Shown one piece after another: positions 53,029 through 62,270 of a DNA stretch of 64,000 nucleotides. The stretch is taken from contig NZ_JAFBCX010000005.1 in assembly GCF_016907955.1 (NCBI RefSeq), forward strand, positions 372,001 through 436,000, read 5' to 3'. A model generated the notes under the pieces. It saw only the letters and a list, made by a program, of their open reading frames with translations. It did not search any database and was not told the origin of the DNA. This DNA is from Lentzea nigeriaca. GTDB lineage: Bacteria; Actinomycetota; Actinomycetes; Mycobacteriales; Pseudonocardiaceae. The position numbers and the translations under genes are program-made. Each line of letters begins with the position of its first letter. Positions within the stretch are counted from its first letter, which is position 1.

Positions 53029-54189
53029 GTGGTGCGTTCCGTCGTGTTGCTGACCGCCGTCTGCCTGCTGGCAGGGGGCTGCGCGAGCTTTCCTGACGAG
53101 CCGGCGCCGACGAGCTGGAGCGCGCAACCACAGCTGACCCCGCAGGCGGGTCCGCGGCCAGAGCTGCCGGGCGAGTACCGGCCGACGCCCGGCGACCAGG
53201 GCCAGCGGCAGACGCCGCAGAGCGTGCCGCCGCCGCAGGGCTGCAAGGACTTCAACCCCGCGGTCATCGGCACGTGCCTCAACACCGTCACCGGTGTCGC
53301 CCCGATCGGCGCGGACGCCAAGGGCGGCGTCGCGGCGTACGCCACGGAACGCGGCGGGCGCGTGGTCAAGGTCACCAAGGACGTCGACCCGGTGGTCGTC
53401 GCCCAGATCGAGGTGGACGCGTCGTCGGACGGCGGGCTGACCGGGCTCGCGCTGTCGGCCACGTTCGGCGAGGACCAGCTCGCGTACGTCTACGTCACGA
53501 CGGCGACGGACAACCGGGTGCTGCGCATCGCGCCCGGTGACTCGCCCAAGCCGATCCTCACCGGTATCCCCAAGGGCCCTTCCGGCAACCGCGGTGTGCT
53601 CGCCAGCGACCGCAAGGGCGCGATCCTCGTCGCCACCGGTGACGCGGGCAACCCGGCGCTGGCCGCCGACCCGAACTCGCTCGCGGGCAAGGTGCTGCGC
53701 ATCGACGGCTCCGGCAAGCCCGCCCAGGGCAACCCGACCGCCGGCAGCGCCGTCGTGTCGTCCGGCCTGCGTCTCCCCGGCGGACTGTGCGTGTCGGCCG
53801 ACGCCCAGAAGATCTGGGTGACGGACTGGGCCGCGAACTTCGACGCCGTCTACCGCGTCGTGCCGGGCAAGCTCGGTGACGCGGCGTGGACGTGGCCGGA
53901 TCGGCCGGGCGTGATGGGCTGCGCGTCGTTGTCGGACGTGCTGTGGGTGGCGACGGCGAAGACGCCGGGCACCCAGAACCTGCCGATGAACGCGGCGGGT
54001 GCGTTCACGGGCAAGCCGACGGTCAGCGGCGAGGACGGCTCGGGCTTCGGCAGGATCGGCCCGATGGAACAGCTCAACGACGCGTCCGCGCTGGTCGGCA
54101 CGGTCAACAAGGTCGGAGGGCAGCCTGTGTCGTCGGACGACCGGGTCGCGATCATCGTCCGAGACGGTCAGGTACCGGGCAAGGACTAG
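53029..54189 (+). CDS. lppZ: LppZ-like lipoprotein (sugar/sorbosone dehydrogenase beta-propeller)
   Basis: The 386-aa protein has a lipobox signal (VVLLTAVCLLAGGC), a Pro-rich linker (residues 24-70) and a six-bladed propeller of the glucose/sorbosone dehydrogenase type (SDGGLTGLALSATFGEDQLAYVY, AILVATGDAGNPALAADPNSLAGKVLRID, IWVTDWAANFDAVYRVV). PQQ-binding is not certain. Synteny with Rv3006 (lppZ) supports the name. The start is GTG 53029 or 53032. Confidence 0.85.
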   Translation: MVRSVVLLTAVCLLAGGCASFPDEPAPTSWSAQPQLTPQAGPRPELPGEYRPTPGDQGQRQTPQSVPPPQGCKDFNPAVIGTCLNTVTGVAPIGADAKGGVAAYATERGGRVVKVTKDVDPVVVAQIEVDASSDGGLTGLALSATFGEDQLAYVYVTTATDNRVLRIAPGDSPKPILTGIPKGPSGNRGVLASDRKGAILVATGDAGNPALAADPNSLAGKVLRIDGSGKPAQGNPTAGSAVVSSGLRLPGGLCVSADAQKIWVTDWAANFDAVYRVVPGKLGDAAWTWPDRPGVMGCASLSDVLWVATAKTPGTQNLPMNAAGAFTGKPTVSGEDGSGFGRIGPMEQLNDASALVGTVNKVGGQPVSSDDRVAIIVRDGQVPGKD

Positions 54190-54560
54190 GCAGGGCGAAC
54201 GCTTCTCCGCCTTCGCGCCACCACCGCGCGTAGACCTCGCTCTCCTCGACCAGCTTCAGATATCCGGCGGCGACCTGCTCGCACAGGTCGTCGACGTCCT
54301 GCGCGACCGGTGCGTCGAGGCGCCAGGCCGGCACCACGTCGCGGACCAGCGGGTTGCCTCTGATCGGCAGCCGCGCGACACCGGGCGAGGTGCCGCCGAC
54401 CGGGTAGAGCGGGCACACCGCGCGGGACTCCCTGATCAACGTCAGGGCGACGTGGGCCTCGCTGCCGAAGTGCGCGGGCACGCCGACGAACAAGGGGCTC
54501 GCGGGTGAGTCCCACGTTCGGCGGCAGCGTCAGGCGGGGTGCCAGGAAATCGGGCTTCCT
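54152..54560 (-). pseudogene. LysR-type effector-domain remnant
   Basis: PDFLAPRLTLPPNVGLTREP in one frame continues as LFVGVPAHFGSEAHVALTLI in the next frame, and then PLYPVGGTSPGVARLPIRG and VAQDVDDLCEQVAAGYLKLV to a stop inside the lppZ 3' end. The shift is at a CCCC run near 54500. Only about 130 C-terminal residues remain and the helix-turn-helix is gone. The family call is moderate. Confidence 0.5.
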
Positions 54561-54580
54561 CCCCGCAGCCTTCTGATGTG

Positions 54581-54637
54581 AGCGCACGCGGGGACGCTGC
54601 GTACGCCACGAGCGTACGAAAGCTCCCCGCGTGCGCT
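54581..54637 (-). terminator. Terminator of the M14 carboxypeptidase gene
   Basis: AGCGCACGCGGGGA (54581-54594) pairs with TCCCCGCGTGCGCT (54624-54637). The inner part has two CGTACG-type blocks that can pair. It lies 9 bp after the stop on the minus strand. The arm CGTACGAAAGCTCCCCGCGT is close to that of the hairpin at 33566-33612. Confidence 0.75.
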
Positions 54638-54645
54638 TGCAACAG

Positions 54646-57145
54646 CTAGCGACTGCCGGTCCAGAAGATGGCGCGCGCTACCTGGGCGTAGAGGCCCTTG
54701 GGGTGGTTGCGGAACATGGGCTCGGTGCCGAAGAGGACGACGCGAGCGCCGGCCGCCGACGTGCCGGAGACGACCGCGGCCTGACCCGCGGCGTCGGCCT
54801 GACCACCGGTGCCGTTGTCACGCGGGCGCCAGTGGCCCGATGCGAGCGGCGTGGTGCCGTAGCGCTGCTCGACCGTCACGCCCGCGCCGAGGTTCGTGAA
54901 CCACTGCGGCGAGTAGACGAACGAGTGCGGCAGCGCGCCGGTGCCGATCGGGCCGGAGCCGTTGACGACGTTCACCACGCCGTTGGCGTCCTCCCAGCCC
55001 GCGACCGGGGTGGCCTGCAGCAGCTTGGCGTCGACGTTGAACTTGCCACCCGTGGAGCCGCGCGTGACGACACCGCCGCGCTTCAGGAACTCGTCGAGCC
55101 CCGCTTTCGCGGCCGGGGTGAGCTGCGTGTAGTCGAGGCCGGACGACACGAACAGCACGTCGATGCGCGAGAAGTCGAAGCCCGCGTTCAGGACGGCCGT
55201 GGAGATCGTGCGGACGTCGAAACCGGACTCCCGCAGCGCCTGGAGCTCGTCCGCGCCGACGGCGGCCGCGATCGTCCTGCGCTGCAACGCGGTTCCGCCG
55301 GGCTTGGCGGTGGTGAACCGGACGCCGTAGCGGTCGGCGACCTCCTGCGCGGCGAGCCTGTTCGCGCCGGGAACCACGATCGTGCCGTCCTCCTGGCGCC
55401 GCAGCTCGACACCGCGACCCAGGAGATCGTTGACGGCGTTGGCGTCCTTGGCGTCGTTCAGCGTCAGGGCGAGGTCGGCCCCAGGAGCGGCGTCGACGTT
55501 GCCGGTCGGGGCCGCCGCGACGACGTCCTTGCCGTTGAACTGGAACGGGCCGTTCCTGTAGATGTCGATCGACGCGCCCCAGAGCAGGCGGTGGCTCCAG
55601 CCGGAGATGTCGTACATCACCGGGACCTTGGCGCTGATGTCGCTGCCCTGCTCCAGCATGACGTTCGCGAGCGCGCGCTTCGGCTGGTGCATGTCGACGA
55701 CGTACGACCCGGCCGGATAGCGCTTACCGCCCAGCGTGAACGGCTTTTCGGCGCGTTCGACCCGCACGTCGTGGGCCACCAGGTGGTCGACGAGCCGTGC
55801 CGCGGCGGGTGCCGACCGGTCGTTGGTGATCACGTAGGCGCGCGGGAACTCCGTGCGGTAGCGGTCTTCCGGCCCGAAGCCGGGCACGAAGCCGTCGGGG
55901 ATCTCGCGCTGCGGCTCGCCCGCCTTGCCGCGGCGGAACATCTCGACCTGGTTGGAGATCGGCTCACCGCGGTGGTCGTCCACGTAGTCGATCGTGGTCT
56001 TGATGGTGGACTCGACGACGTCGGTATTGATCTTTGACCGGCGCTGCAGCTCAGTGGCGGGCAACGTGTCGTACGCCTGCCGGTTGACCTGCTGCGGGAT
56101 CTCGATCGTGTACGAGATGGCGCCGTGGTACATCGAGTACTGCGCGGTGTAGATCGGCGCCCAGCCGTCCCACACGCCGGGGTCGTAGTCGCGGAACGGG
56201 ATCTCCGGCTTCGCCGCCTCCGGGTGGCCGAGCGCCTGGACACCCTTCTCCATCGCGAGACCGTTGGCGTAGCCGTGCTTGATGTAGAGGTCGAAGTCGT
56301 AGTTCTGGCCGTGCGGAGGCGTTGTGGGCTCGATGAGCGTGTTCTCCACGTAACCGTGCTCGTCCAGCATCATCAACGGCTGGGTGTGCTCGACGATCTC
56401 GCGCATCGCCCGGTTCTCCGGCTGCGAGCTCGTGACGAAGTCGCGGTTGAGGTCGAAGCCCGCGTTGTTCTGCCGGGTGCCGGCGACGCGGCCGTCCGGG
56501 TTGGCCGTGAGGTTGAAGTAGATCCTGCTGCGGCGCAACAGGTTCTGCGTCTCCCGGTCATTGGACGTGGCGAGGTGCTCGATGACCCGCAGCGCGCCGT
56601 CGGTGCCTTCCCACTCGTCGCCGTGGATGTTGTTGTTGATCCAGACAGGCGCCTTGTAGAGGCCGCTCGGAACCTTCTGCCCCTCCTCGATACCCGCCCG
56701 CAACTGTTCCTGCAGACGGGTTTGCGCCGGGCTCTCCGGTGCGGTCAGCGTGACCAGGTAGAGGTCGCGGCCGAGCCCCGACTGGCCGACGACCTCGACG
56801 GAGATCCTGTCGCTCTTCTGCTGCAACGCGTTCAGCTTCGGCGCGAGCGAGTGGTAGGGCGCGAGTCCGAGCTTGATGGTCTTGTCGGCCGGGTTCTCCG
56901 GATACGTCCGCAGCTTCGTTTTGCGCGGGTATCCCTGGTAGCGGTCGGCCTGGTTCTCCCCCTGGGCCTGCACCAGCTGTGCCGGGACGATGGTGTCCTG
57001 TGCCGCGATTTCGTTGCGCTCAGGCCCGTTTCCTGGTTCGGTCAGAGGCCGAAGGCAGGGATGCTGTCGGTTGTGCTGTTCCACTGACCGGCGCCGCCAC
57101 CGCCGCGGTGACCGCCAGGAGAACAGCGAGCAGAGTTCTGCGCAT
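54646..57145 (-). pseudogene. Secreted M14 zinc carboxypeptidase, frameshifted after the signal peptide
   Basis: ATG 57145 encodes a Sec signal (MRRTLLAVLLAVTAAVAAPV) in a 41-codon frame ending at TGA 57020. The mature enzyme is in the +1 frame, open from 57213 to 54646. Its zinc site is NNNIHGDEWEGTDG (His197, Glu200 of the open frame) with the second His in MLDEHGYVENT, followed by NPDGRVAG, GFDLNRDF and the catalytic Glu in SYTIEIPQQ. A long C-terminal region follows (GFDFSRIDVLFVSSGLDYTQ). One base must be skipped between about 57020 and 57060. This is an indel, an assembly error or a programmed +1 shift. Confidence 0.75.
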
Positions 57146-57412
57146 GCGGTCGTTTCTCGCACAACGGCCCGCTCATCGACTAGAGCCGATAGGCGGGCCG
57201 TCGGTGCGGACACCGTCGCCCCAGCCTCACCCCCTGGGCGGCTGCGACGACCGTGGCCGGTTCCCCTCGGTCAAGATTTCGACCAATTCAGGTCTAAACC
57301 AAGCGTCGCACATTTGCGAGAGAAGTTCACCAACCGCATTCACCAGTACGTTACAAATCACCACTGACCAGCACGTTCAGCTGAATGCGCTTACCACAAC
57401 CACTCGATCGGC
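57146..57412. other. Spacer between the M14 gene and the CHAT gene
   Basis: The 267-bp spacer is less GC-rich than its surroundings and must hold the M14 promoter (minus strand). I see AT-rich segments around 57270-57360 but no convincing -35/-10 pair, no gene and no strong hairpin. Confidence 0.4.
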
Positions 57413-59995
57413 CTAGCCAGACCCCAGGCACAGGAATGGCCTGCGGAACGGGTCCTTCGCCATCGCCTCGGCCAGCGCCACAGCGGGTGCGGCGCCCGCG
57501 ACGAGTGCCTGGTGGTAGTCCGCCATCGCCGCCGCACTGGCCTCGTCGCCGACCTTGCTGGCCGCGGCGACCACCGTCCTGGTGCCGCCCGCGAGCATGG
57601 CGCCCGCGAACCCCAGCGCCTCGTCACCAGGCCTGATGCGGTTCAACGCCAACTCGCACGCCGCCAACACGACGTGCGAGGGCGGCTTGCGCAGCCTGCC
57701 CAGCTCGTGCGCGAACAGCGGCCCGTCGACCAGCTCGAGCCGCGAGAACAACGCGTTCTCGGTCTCGTGCTCACCGTGGGCGGCAACGTGCACGAGGTCA
57801 GCCCCGTCAAGGTGCGCGAGCACCTCGGTGGCTGTCGCGTTGTCGCCCGAGAGCACGGTGGCCTTCCCGTGGTACGTGGCCAGCCGGTCGACCTCGCCCT
57901 GCCCGAACAGCAGTCCCGGTCCGCGCACCACCAGCACGCGGTCGGTCTTCGGCTTGCCCGCCTGTGCGGCGGCGAGCCAGGCCGTGGCCGAGGGCGCGGT
58001 GGCGACAGGCCGCCCGTGCAGGCTCGGCAGCACACCCCACGGCACCGCGTACAGCGTCCCGGTCGGCACCATGACCAGCTCACGATCACCGATGAGGTGC
58101 GCGAGCGGCTTGATCAGCAGCTCGTCGAGCCGGTCGGCCTGCTTGTGCGCCGACAGCCCGATGACCTGGACCAGCGGCGGAGGCAGGTGGTCCGGGGCGA
58201 GGGCATTGAGGTCGAAGTGGAGCTTCTGCGCGCTCTCCAGAGCCTCCGCCGCGTCTCCCAGCCGCACCAGGCTGACCCGTCCACCCGCGACGACGACGGC
58301 GGCCATCTCGCCGTCCGACACGACGAAGCTGACCATCGCCTTCTGCTCCAGCTCGGCGATCACCTCGCTGAGCGTGGCGACCGGCCGCGGCTTGCCCCAC
58401 CGCTGCGAGTGCCAGCCGAGCCGGTTCGCCTCGCGCTGCGCCTTCACAAGCTTGCCGCGCAGCTCGGCGGTCGGTTGACCGGACAAACCGTGCCGGAGGA
58501 TCGCCCAGCTGAGGTTGCGCACCTCGGTGATCCGCTCGGCGACCTCGTTGTTGTCGCTCGACTCCAGCGGCTCGTACCGGTAGGTCTGCGCCCGCGTTCG
58601 TTCCAACCAGGCGAACAACCGGCGCGCGTCGGCGTCCTCCAGCACCAGTTTGATCGCGAGCTCGCTCAGCTCCCTGCCGTGCACCGCGGTGGCCGACACC
58701 AGCTCCAGCCCGCCGAGCTGGTCACGCACCCGCCCGAGCTCGTCGAGGGCCTTGCGGGCGTGCACCAGCGAGGAGCGACGGTTTCCCTTGGCCAGTGCCA
58801 GTTCCGCCAGCACCAGCCTGCGCTGCATGCGGTGGTCGAGCGGCGTGACCGCACGAGGTCCCGGCACCTTCTTCAGCAGTTCCTCGGCCTCCGCGAGCCG
58901 TCCCCTGCGGATCTCCAGCCGGGCCGCGAGGAGCAGGGCCAGGCGGGACTCGTCGACGAGGTGGTTGGCCGAGAGTTCGGAGGAGAGACTCAACGCCTTC
59001 TGCACCAACGCGTTCGAGATCCGCTTCGTGCGCATGGCGTGCCTGCCGTGGGCCCACAGCTCGATCAGACCGGCCATCATCCACCACGTGCTGCCCCGGC
59101 GGATCAGCTTGCGCTCGGACCGCCGCGCCATCCTTCGTGCGAGGTCGAACTGGCCATCCAGCAACGCCGCGGAGGCACGGAACATCTCGACCTCGGCGAT
59201 CTCCTGGCCGAACTTCTCCTTGCGCATCACCGGGAGCGCCTCGTCGAGGTGCTTACCGGCCTCATCGGACAGTCCAATCATGAGCATGGCCTCGGCCTGG
59301 TCGAGCTGCAGCCGCGCCAGCAGGCCGACTTGTTCGTCCTTGCGCAAAATCCGCTCGGCTTCCTCATAGCGGCGCAGCGCCACCGCAAGATCGCCGCTTT
59401 GTTTGTGCACGTTTCCGAGTGCGTGCACGGCGAAGTGGTAGAGGTGGTGCAACTCGTGCTCACGAGCCAGACGAAGGGCGCGTTCAAGGTCCGCGATCGC
59501 ACCCGCGCCTTTGCGCACCGCGGCCTGAGCGAACCCGCGGTTGAGCAACGTGCGAACGAAGCCCTGCACCAGTGCGGGGTTCCCGCCCGGCTCTGCTTGC
59601 TCGACCTCGTGCTCGACCGCCTCGATGAACTTGTCGAACCACTCGATCGCCCGCTCCGGCTGACCCATGCGCATGACCATGAGGCCCTGGTTGTGGTCCA
59701 CACCGCCGTTCAGGAGGGTCCTGGTCGCCGTTTCCTCAATGGTCTCAATCTCGCGGCGGGCGGCCTCGAACGCCTCGACGGCGAGATCCATGCCGCTCGT
59801 CTCGCCCTGGCAGAGGCCCAGGGTATAGAGGATGCGCGCGCGGATCGCCGCGCGTTCTTCGCTCGATTCAGCGCGGTCGACGTGCACGAGAGCACGTCTG
59901 AGCAGGCGAATGGCCGAGGGGAAGCGAAACTTCGCTTGCTCCGCCCATCCTCTCTCGAACAACTCGCGCGCTCTCTCCAAGGCACGAGCGGGCAT
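57413..59995 (-). CDS. TPR-CHAT (caspase-like) protein
   Basis: The 860-aa protein has an N-terminal superhelix of TPR-like repeats (residues 1-470; e.g. PERAIEWFDKFIEAVEHE, GDLAVALRRYEEAERILRKD, GRLAEAEELLKKVPG). A linker and a C-terminal CHAT domain follow (about 545-850). The caspase-type dyad is present: His740 in DLVHVAAHGEHETEN and Cys780 in HVVLAACELALN. CHAT proteases act in bacterial conflict and cell-death systems and in type III-E CRISPR complexes. A 102-aa gene lies 84 bp upstream on the same strand and is a plausible partner or substrate. ATG 59995 was chosen; the site upstream is weak. Confidence 0.88.
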   Translation of the reverse strand: MPARALERARELFERGWAEQAKFRFPSAIRLLRRALVHVDRAESSEERAAIRARILYTLGLCQGETSGMDLAVEAFEAARREIETIEETATRTLLNGGVDHNQGLMVMRMGQPERAIEWFDKFIEAVEHEVEQAEPGGNPALVQGFVRTLLNRGFAQAAVRKGAGAIADLERALRLAREHELHHLYHFAVHALGNVHKQSGDLAVALRRYEEAERILRKDEQVGLLARLQLDQAEAMLMIGLSDEAGKHLDEALPVMRKEKFGQEIAEVEMFRASAALLDGQFDLARRMARRSERKLIRRGSTWWMMAGLIELWAHGRHAMRTKRISNALVQKALSLSSELSANHLVDESRLALLLAARLEIRRGRLAEAEELLKKVPGPRAVTPLDHRMQRRLVLAELALAKGNRRSSLVHARKALDELGRVRDQLGGLELVSATAVHGRELSELAIKLVLEDADARRLFAWLERTRAQTYRYEPLESSDNNEVAERITEVRNLSWAILRHGLSGQPTAELRGKLVKAQREANRLGWHSQRWGKPRPVATLSEVIAELEQKAMVSFVVSDGEMAAVVVAGGRVSLVRLGDAAEALESAQKLHFDLNALAPDHLPPPLVQVIGLSAHKQADRLDELLIKPLAHLIGDRELVMVPTGTLYAVPWGVLPSLHGRPVATAPSATAWLAAAQAGKPKTDRVLVVRGPGLLFGQGEVDRLATYHGKATVLSGDNATATEVLAHLDGADLVHVAAHGEHETENALFSRLELVDGPLFAHELGRLRKPPSHVVLAACELALNRIRPGDEALGFAGAMLAGGTRTVVAAASKVGDEASAAAMADYHQALVAGAAPAVALAEAMAKDPFRRPFLCLGSG

Positions 59996-60079
59996 GTGAT
60001 CATCACACCACACGTGTCCACGTGGCGCTGCCCGCCAACCAGGCATTGAGTCTGGCGGCGGGCAGAACACGCTGAGTGA

Positions 60080-60388
60080 TCAGCTGGCTTTGTTGCTCGG
60101 GTGGTTCGGGCACGTCGGGTCGTGCTCGACGTCGCCACCGGAGTCCTCGCCGCCCTCGGAGACGAGCTTGCGAGGCTTCGTGAAGAAGCCTCCCGTCCCG
60201 CCGCAGCACATCGGCTTGACTTCGGGGTCATCCTTCTTCACCGGCGGTGCGTCGGGCACCTCGGTCGGCGGAGCCGGCTCAACCGGTGCCGGTTCGACGA
60301 CCGGTGTGCCCTCGAGCACGGATTCGGCTTCCTGGACCACCTCGGCCCCGGCCTTTGCCACATCCAGGTTGTCGCGCTGGACGGTCAT
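60080..60388 (-). CDS. Small Pro/Glu-rich protein with CCGG and CPNHP motifs, upstream of TPR-CHAT
   Basis: The 102-aa protein has a helical start (MTVQRDNLDVAKAGAEVVQE), a Pro/Val/Glu-rich disordered centre (VVEPAPVEPAPPTEVPD) and a tail with PMCCGGTGGFFTKPRKL and DPTCPNHPS, three cysteines and histidines that could bind a metal. A strong GAGGGGGG stands 8 nt before the ATG. No family is recognised. As the proximal gene of the CHAT unit it may be the protease's substrate, regulator or pro-peptide. Confidence 0.7.
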   Translation of the reverse strand: MTVQRDNLDVAKAGAEVVQEAESVLEGTPVVEPAPVEPAPPTEVPDAPPVKKDDPEVKPMCCGGTGGFFTKPRKLVSEGGEDSGGDVEHDPTCPNHPSNKAS

Positions 60389-60512
60389 GAGGTTTCCCCC
60401 CTCGTTTGGACTATTTACTTCCCATCCCCCCAGATGGGCGCGTCAAAGAGAGTGGCACACACGGCTACGGGTATACGTCTCAATTAGCTAACAGCCACTC
60501 GGTCGGCCTAAG

Positions 60513-60554
60513 ATCACAAAGGGTCACCTGCACAAACAGGTGACCCTTTGTGAT
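60513..60554. terminator. Hairpin with T-tract downstream of gatB
   Basis: ATCACAAAGGGTCACCTG (60513-60530) and CAGGTGACCCTTTGTGAT (60537-60554) form a perfect 18-bp stem, loop CACAAA. It lies 20 bp after the gatB stop. The T-run (60554-60558) is on the plus-strand side, so it is a canonical intrinsic terminator for plus-strand RNA and a plain hairpin for gatB. Confidence 0.85.
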
Positions 60555-60573
60555 TTTTGCTTCGATTATGTAT

Positions 60574-62076
60574 CTACGAGCAGCGTGCGAGCACGATCTC
60601 GCGCACGCGCGCGGCGTCGGCCTGACCCTTCGTGGCCTTCATGACCGCGCCGACGATGGCGCCGGCCGCCTGGATCTTGCCGTCGCGGATCTTCTGCGCG
60701 ACGTCCGGCTGGGCCGCGAGGGCCTCGTCGACGGCCTTCTCCAGGGCCGAGTCGTCCGAGACGACCTTGAGGCCGCGCTTCTCCACGACCTCGTCCGGGG
60801 AGCCTTCGCCCTCCAGCACGCCGTTGACGGCCTCGCGGGCCAGCTTGTTGGTCAGCGCGCCCGAGTTCACCAGCTCGATCACCCGTGCCACCTGGGCAGG
60901 GGTGATGGCGAGGTCGGTGAGCTCGATGCCCTTCGCGTTGGCCTGCTGCGCCAGGTACGACACCCACCAGGAGCGGGCCTCGTCCGGCTTGGCGCCCGCG
61001 ACGACGGTGGCCTCGATGAGGTCGAGGGCACCCGCGTTGACCAGGTCGCGCAGCACCTCGTCGGTGAGGTTCCAGTCCTTCTGGATGCGCGCGCGGCGCT
61101 CCCAGGGGAGTTCCGGCAGGGTGCCGCGCAGCTCGTCGACCCACTCGCGCGACGGCGCGATCGGGACCAGGTCCGGCTCCGGGAAGTAGCGGTAGTCCTC
61201 CGCCGTCTCCTTCTTGCGGCCTGGGGACGTGGTGCCGGAGGACTCGTCGAAGTGACGGGTCTCCTGGGTCACCGTGCCGCCCGAGGCGAGCACCGCGGCC
61301 TGGCGCGTCATCTCGAAGCGGACAGCGCGTTCGACGCTGCGCAACGAGTTGACGTTCTTGGTCTCGGTGCGGGTGCCCAGCTCGCCGGTGGTCTTCGGCG
61401 TGAGCGAGACGTTCGCGTCGCAGCGCAGCGAGCCCTGGTCCATGCGGACGTCGGACACGTCGAGCGCCTTGAGCAGGTCGCGCAGCGCCGTGACGTACGC
61501 GCGGGCCACCTCGGGGGCGCGGCGGCCGGTGTTCGGGATCATCTTCGTGACGATCTCGATCAACGGCACGCCCGCGCGGTTGTAGTCGAGCAGCGAGTGC
61601 TCGGCGCCGTGGATGCGACCGGTCGCGCCGCCGACGTGCAGCGACTTGCCCGTGTCCTCCTCCATGTGCGCGCGCTCGATCTCGACGCGGATGACCTCGC
61701 CGTCGTCCAGCGTCACGTCGAGCCAGCCGTTGAAGGCGATCGGCTCGTCGTACTGCGACGTCTGGAAGTTCTTCGGCATGTCCGGGTAGAAGTAGTTCTT
61801 CCGCGCGAACCGGCACCACTCGGCGATCTCGCAGTTCAGCGCGAGGCCGATGCGGATCGCGGACTCGACGGCCTTGCCGTTCACCACCGGCAGCGAGCCC
61901 GGCAGGCCGAGGCACGTCGGGCAGGTGTGCGTGTTCGGCTCGCCACCGAACTCGTTGGCGCAGCCGCAGAACATCTTCGTGTTGGTGTGCAGCTCGACGT
62001 GCACCTCGAGGCCCAGGACGGGGTCGTACTTCTCGATGACCTCGTCGTAGTCCATCAGCTCAACCAGAGAGGTCAT
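60574..62076 (-). CDS. gatB: Asp-tRNA(Asn)/Glu-tRNA(Gln) amidotransferase subunit B
   Basis: GatB binds misacylated tRNA and activates it for transamidation. The 500-aa protein has [35 protein letters not shown] (zinc cysteines), [48 protein letters not shown] and the GatB/Yqey C-terminal tail domain. The ATG overlaps the 65-aa gene as ATGA. Gln-tRNA made by this complex is consistent with the linked tRNA-Gln. Confidence 0.97.
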   Translation of the reverse strand: MTSLVELMDYDEVIEKYDPVLGLEVHVELHTNTKMFCGCANEFGGEPNTHTCPTCLGLPGSLPVVNGKAVESAIRIGLALNCEIAEWCRFARKNYFYPDMPKNFQTSQYDEPIAFNGWLDVTLDDGEVIRVEIERAHMEEDTGKSLHVGGATGRIHGAEHSLLDYNRAGVPLIEIVTKMIPNTGRRAPEVARAYVTALRDLLKALDVSDVRMDQGSLRCDANVSLTPKTTGELGTRTETKNVNSLRSVERAVRFEMTRQAAVLASGGTVTQETRHFDESSGTTSPGRKKETAEDYRYFPEPDLVPIAPSREWVDELRGTLPELPWERRARIQKDWNLTDEVLRDLVNAGALDLIEATVVAGAKPDEARSWWVSYLAQQANAKGIELTDLAITPAQVARVIELVNSGALTNKLAREAVNGVLEGEGSPDEVVEKRGLKVVSDDSALEKAVDEALAAQPDVAQKIRDGKIQAAGAIVGAVMKATKGQADAARVREIVLARCS

Positions 62077-62270
62077 GCCAACTCGTCCTTCCGCAGAGCA
62101 CGAACGGCCAGCGCCGCACCGGTGATCGCCACGGCGATGCCGGCGATCGCGTTCGCCAGTGCCAGCTTGTCCTTCTTCTCACGGGCGGCCTTCAAGCCGG
62201 AGAACGCTCCCACGGCTCCGGCCACGGCGCCGGCGAGACCGAACAGGCTCCTTGCCTTCTTGATGCTCAC
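62073..62270 (-). CDS. 65-aa small membrane protein between gatA and gatB
   Basis: The protein [20 protein letters not shown] has a basic N-terminus and two hydrophobic helices ([18 protein letters not shown] and [20 protein letters not shown]) separated by a charged AAREKKDK. The GTG start overlaps the gatA TGA and its own stop overlaps the gatB ATG, so it is locked into gatCAB translation. No known function. Confidence 0.8.
   Translation of the reverse strand: MSIKKARSLFGLAGAVAGAVGAFSGLKAAREKKDKLALANAIAGIAVAITGAALAVRALRKDELA

Noticed and set aside
57512..60049. An 845-codon plus-strand frame opposite the TPR-CHAT gene
   Set aside because: Compositional shadow of a high-GC gene; no domain, no ribosome-binding site and the CHAT dyad is on the minus strand.
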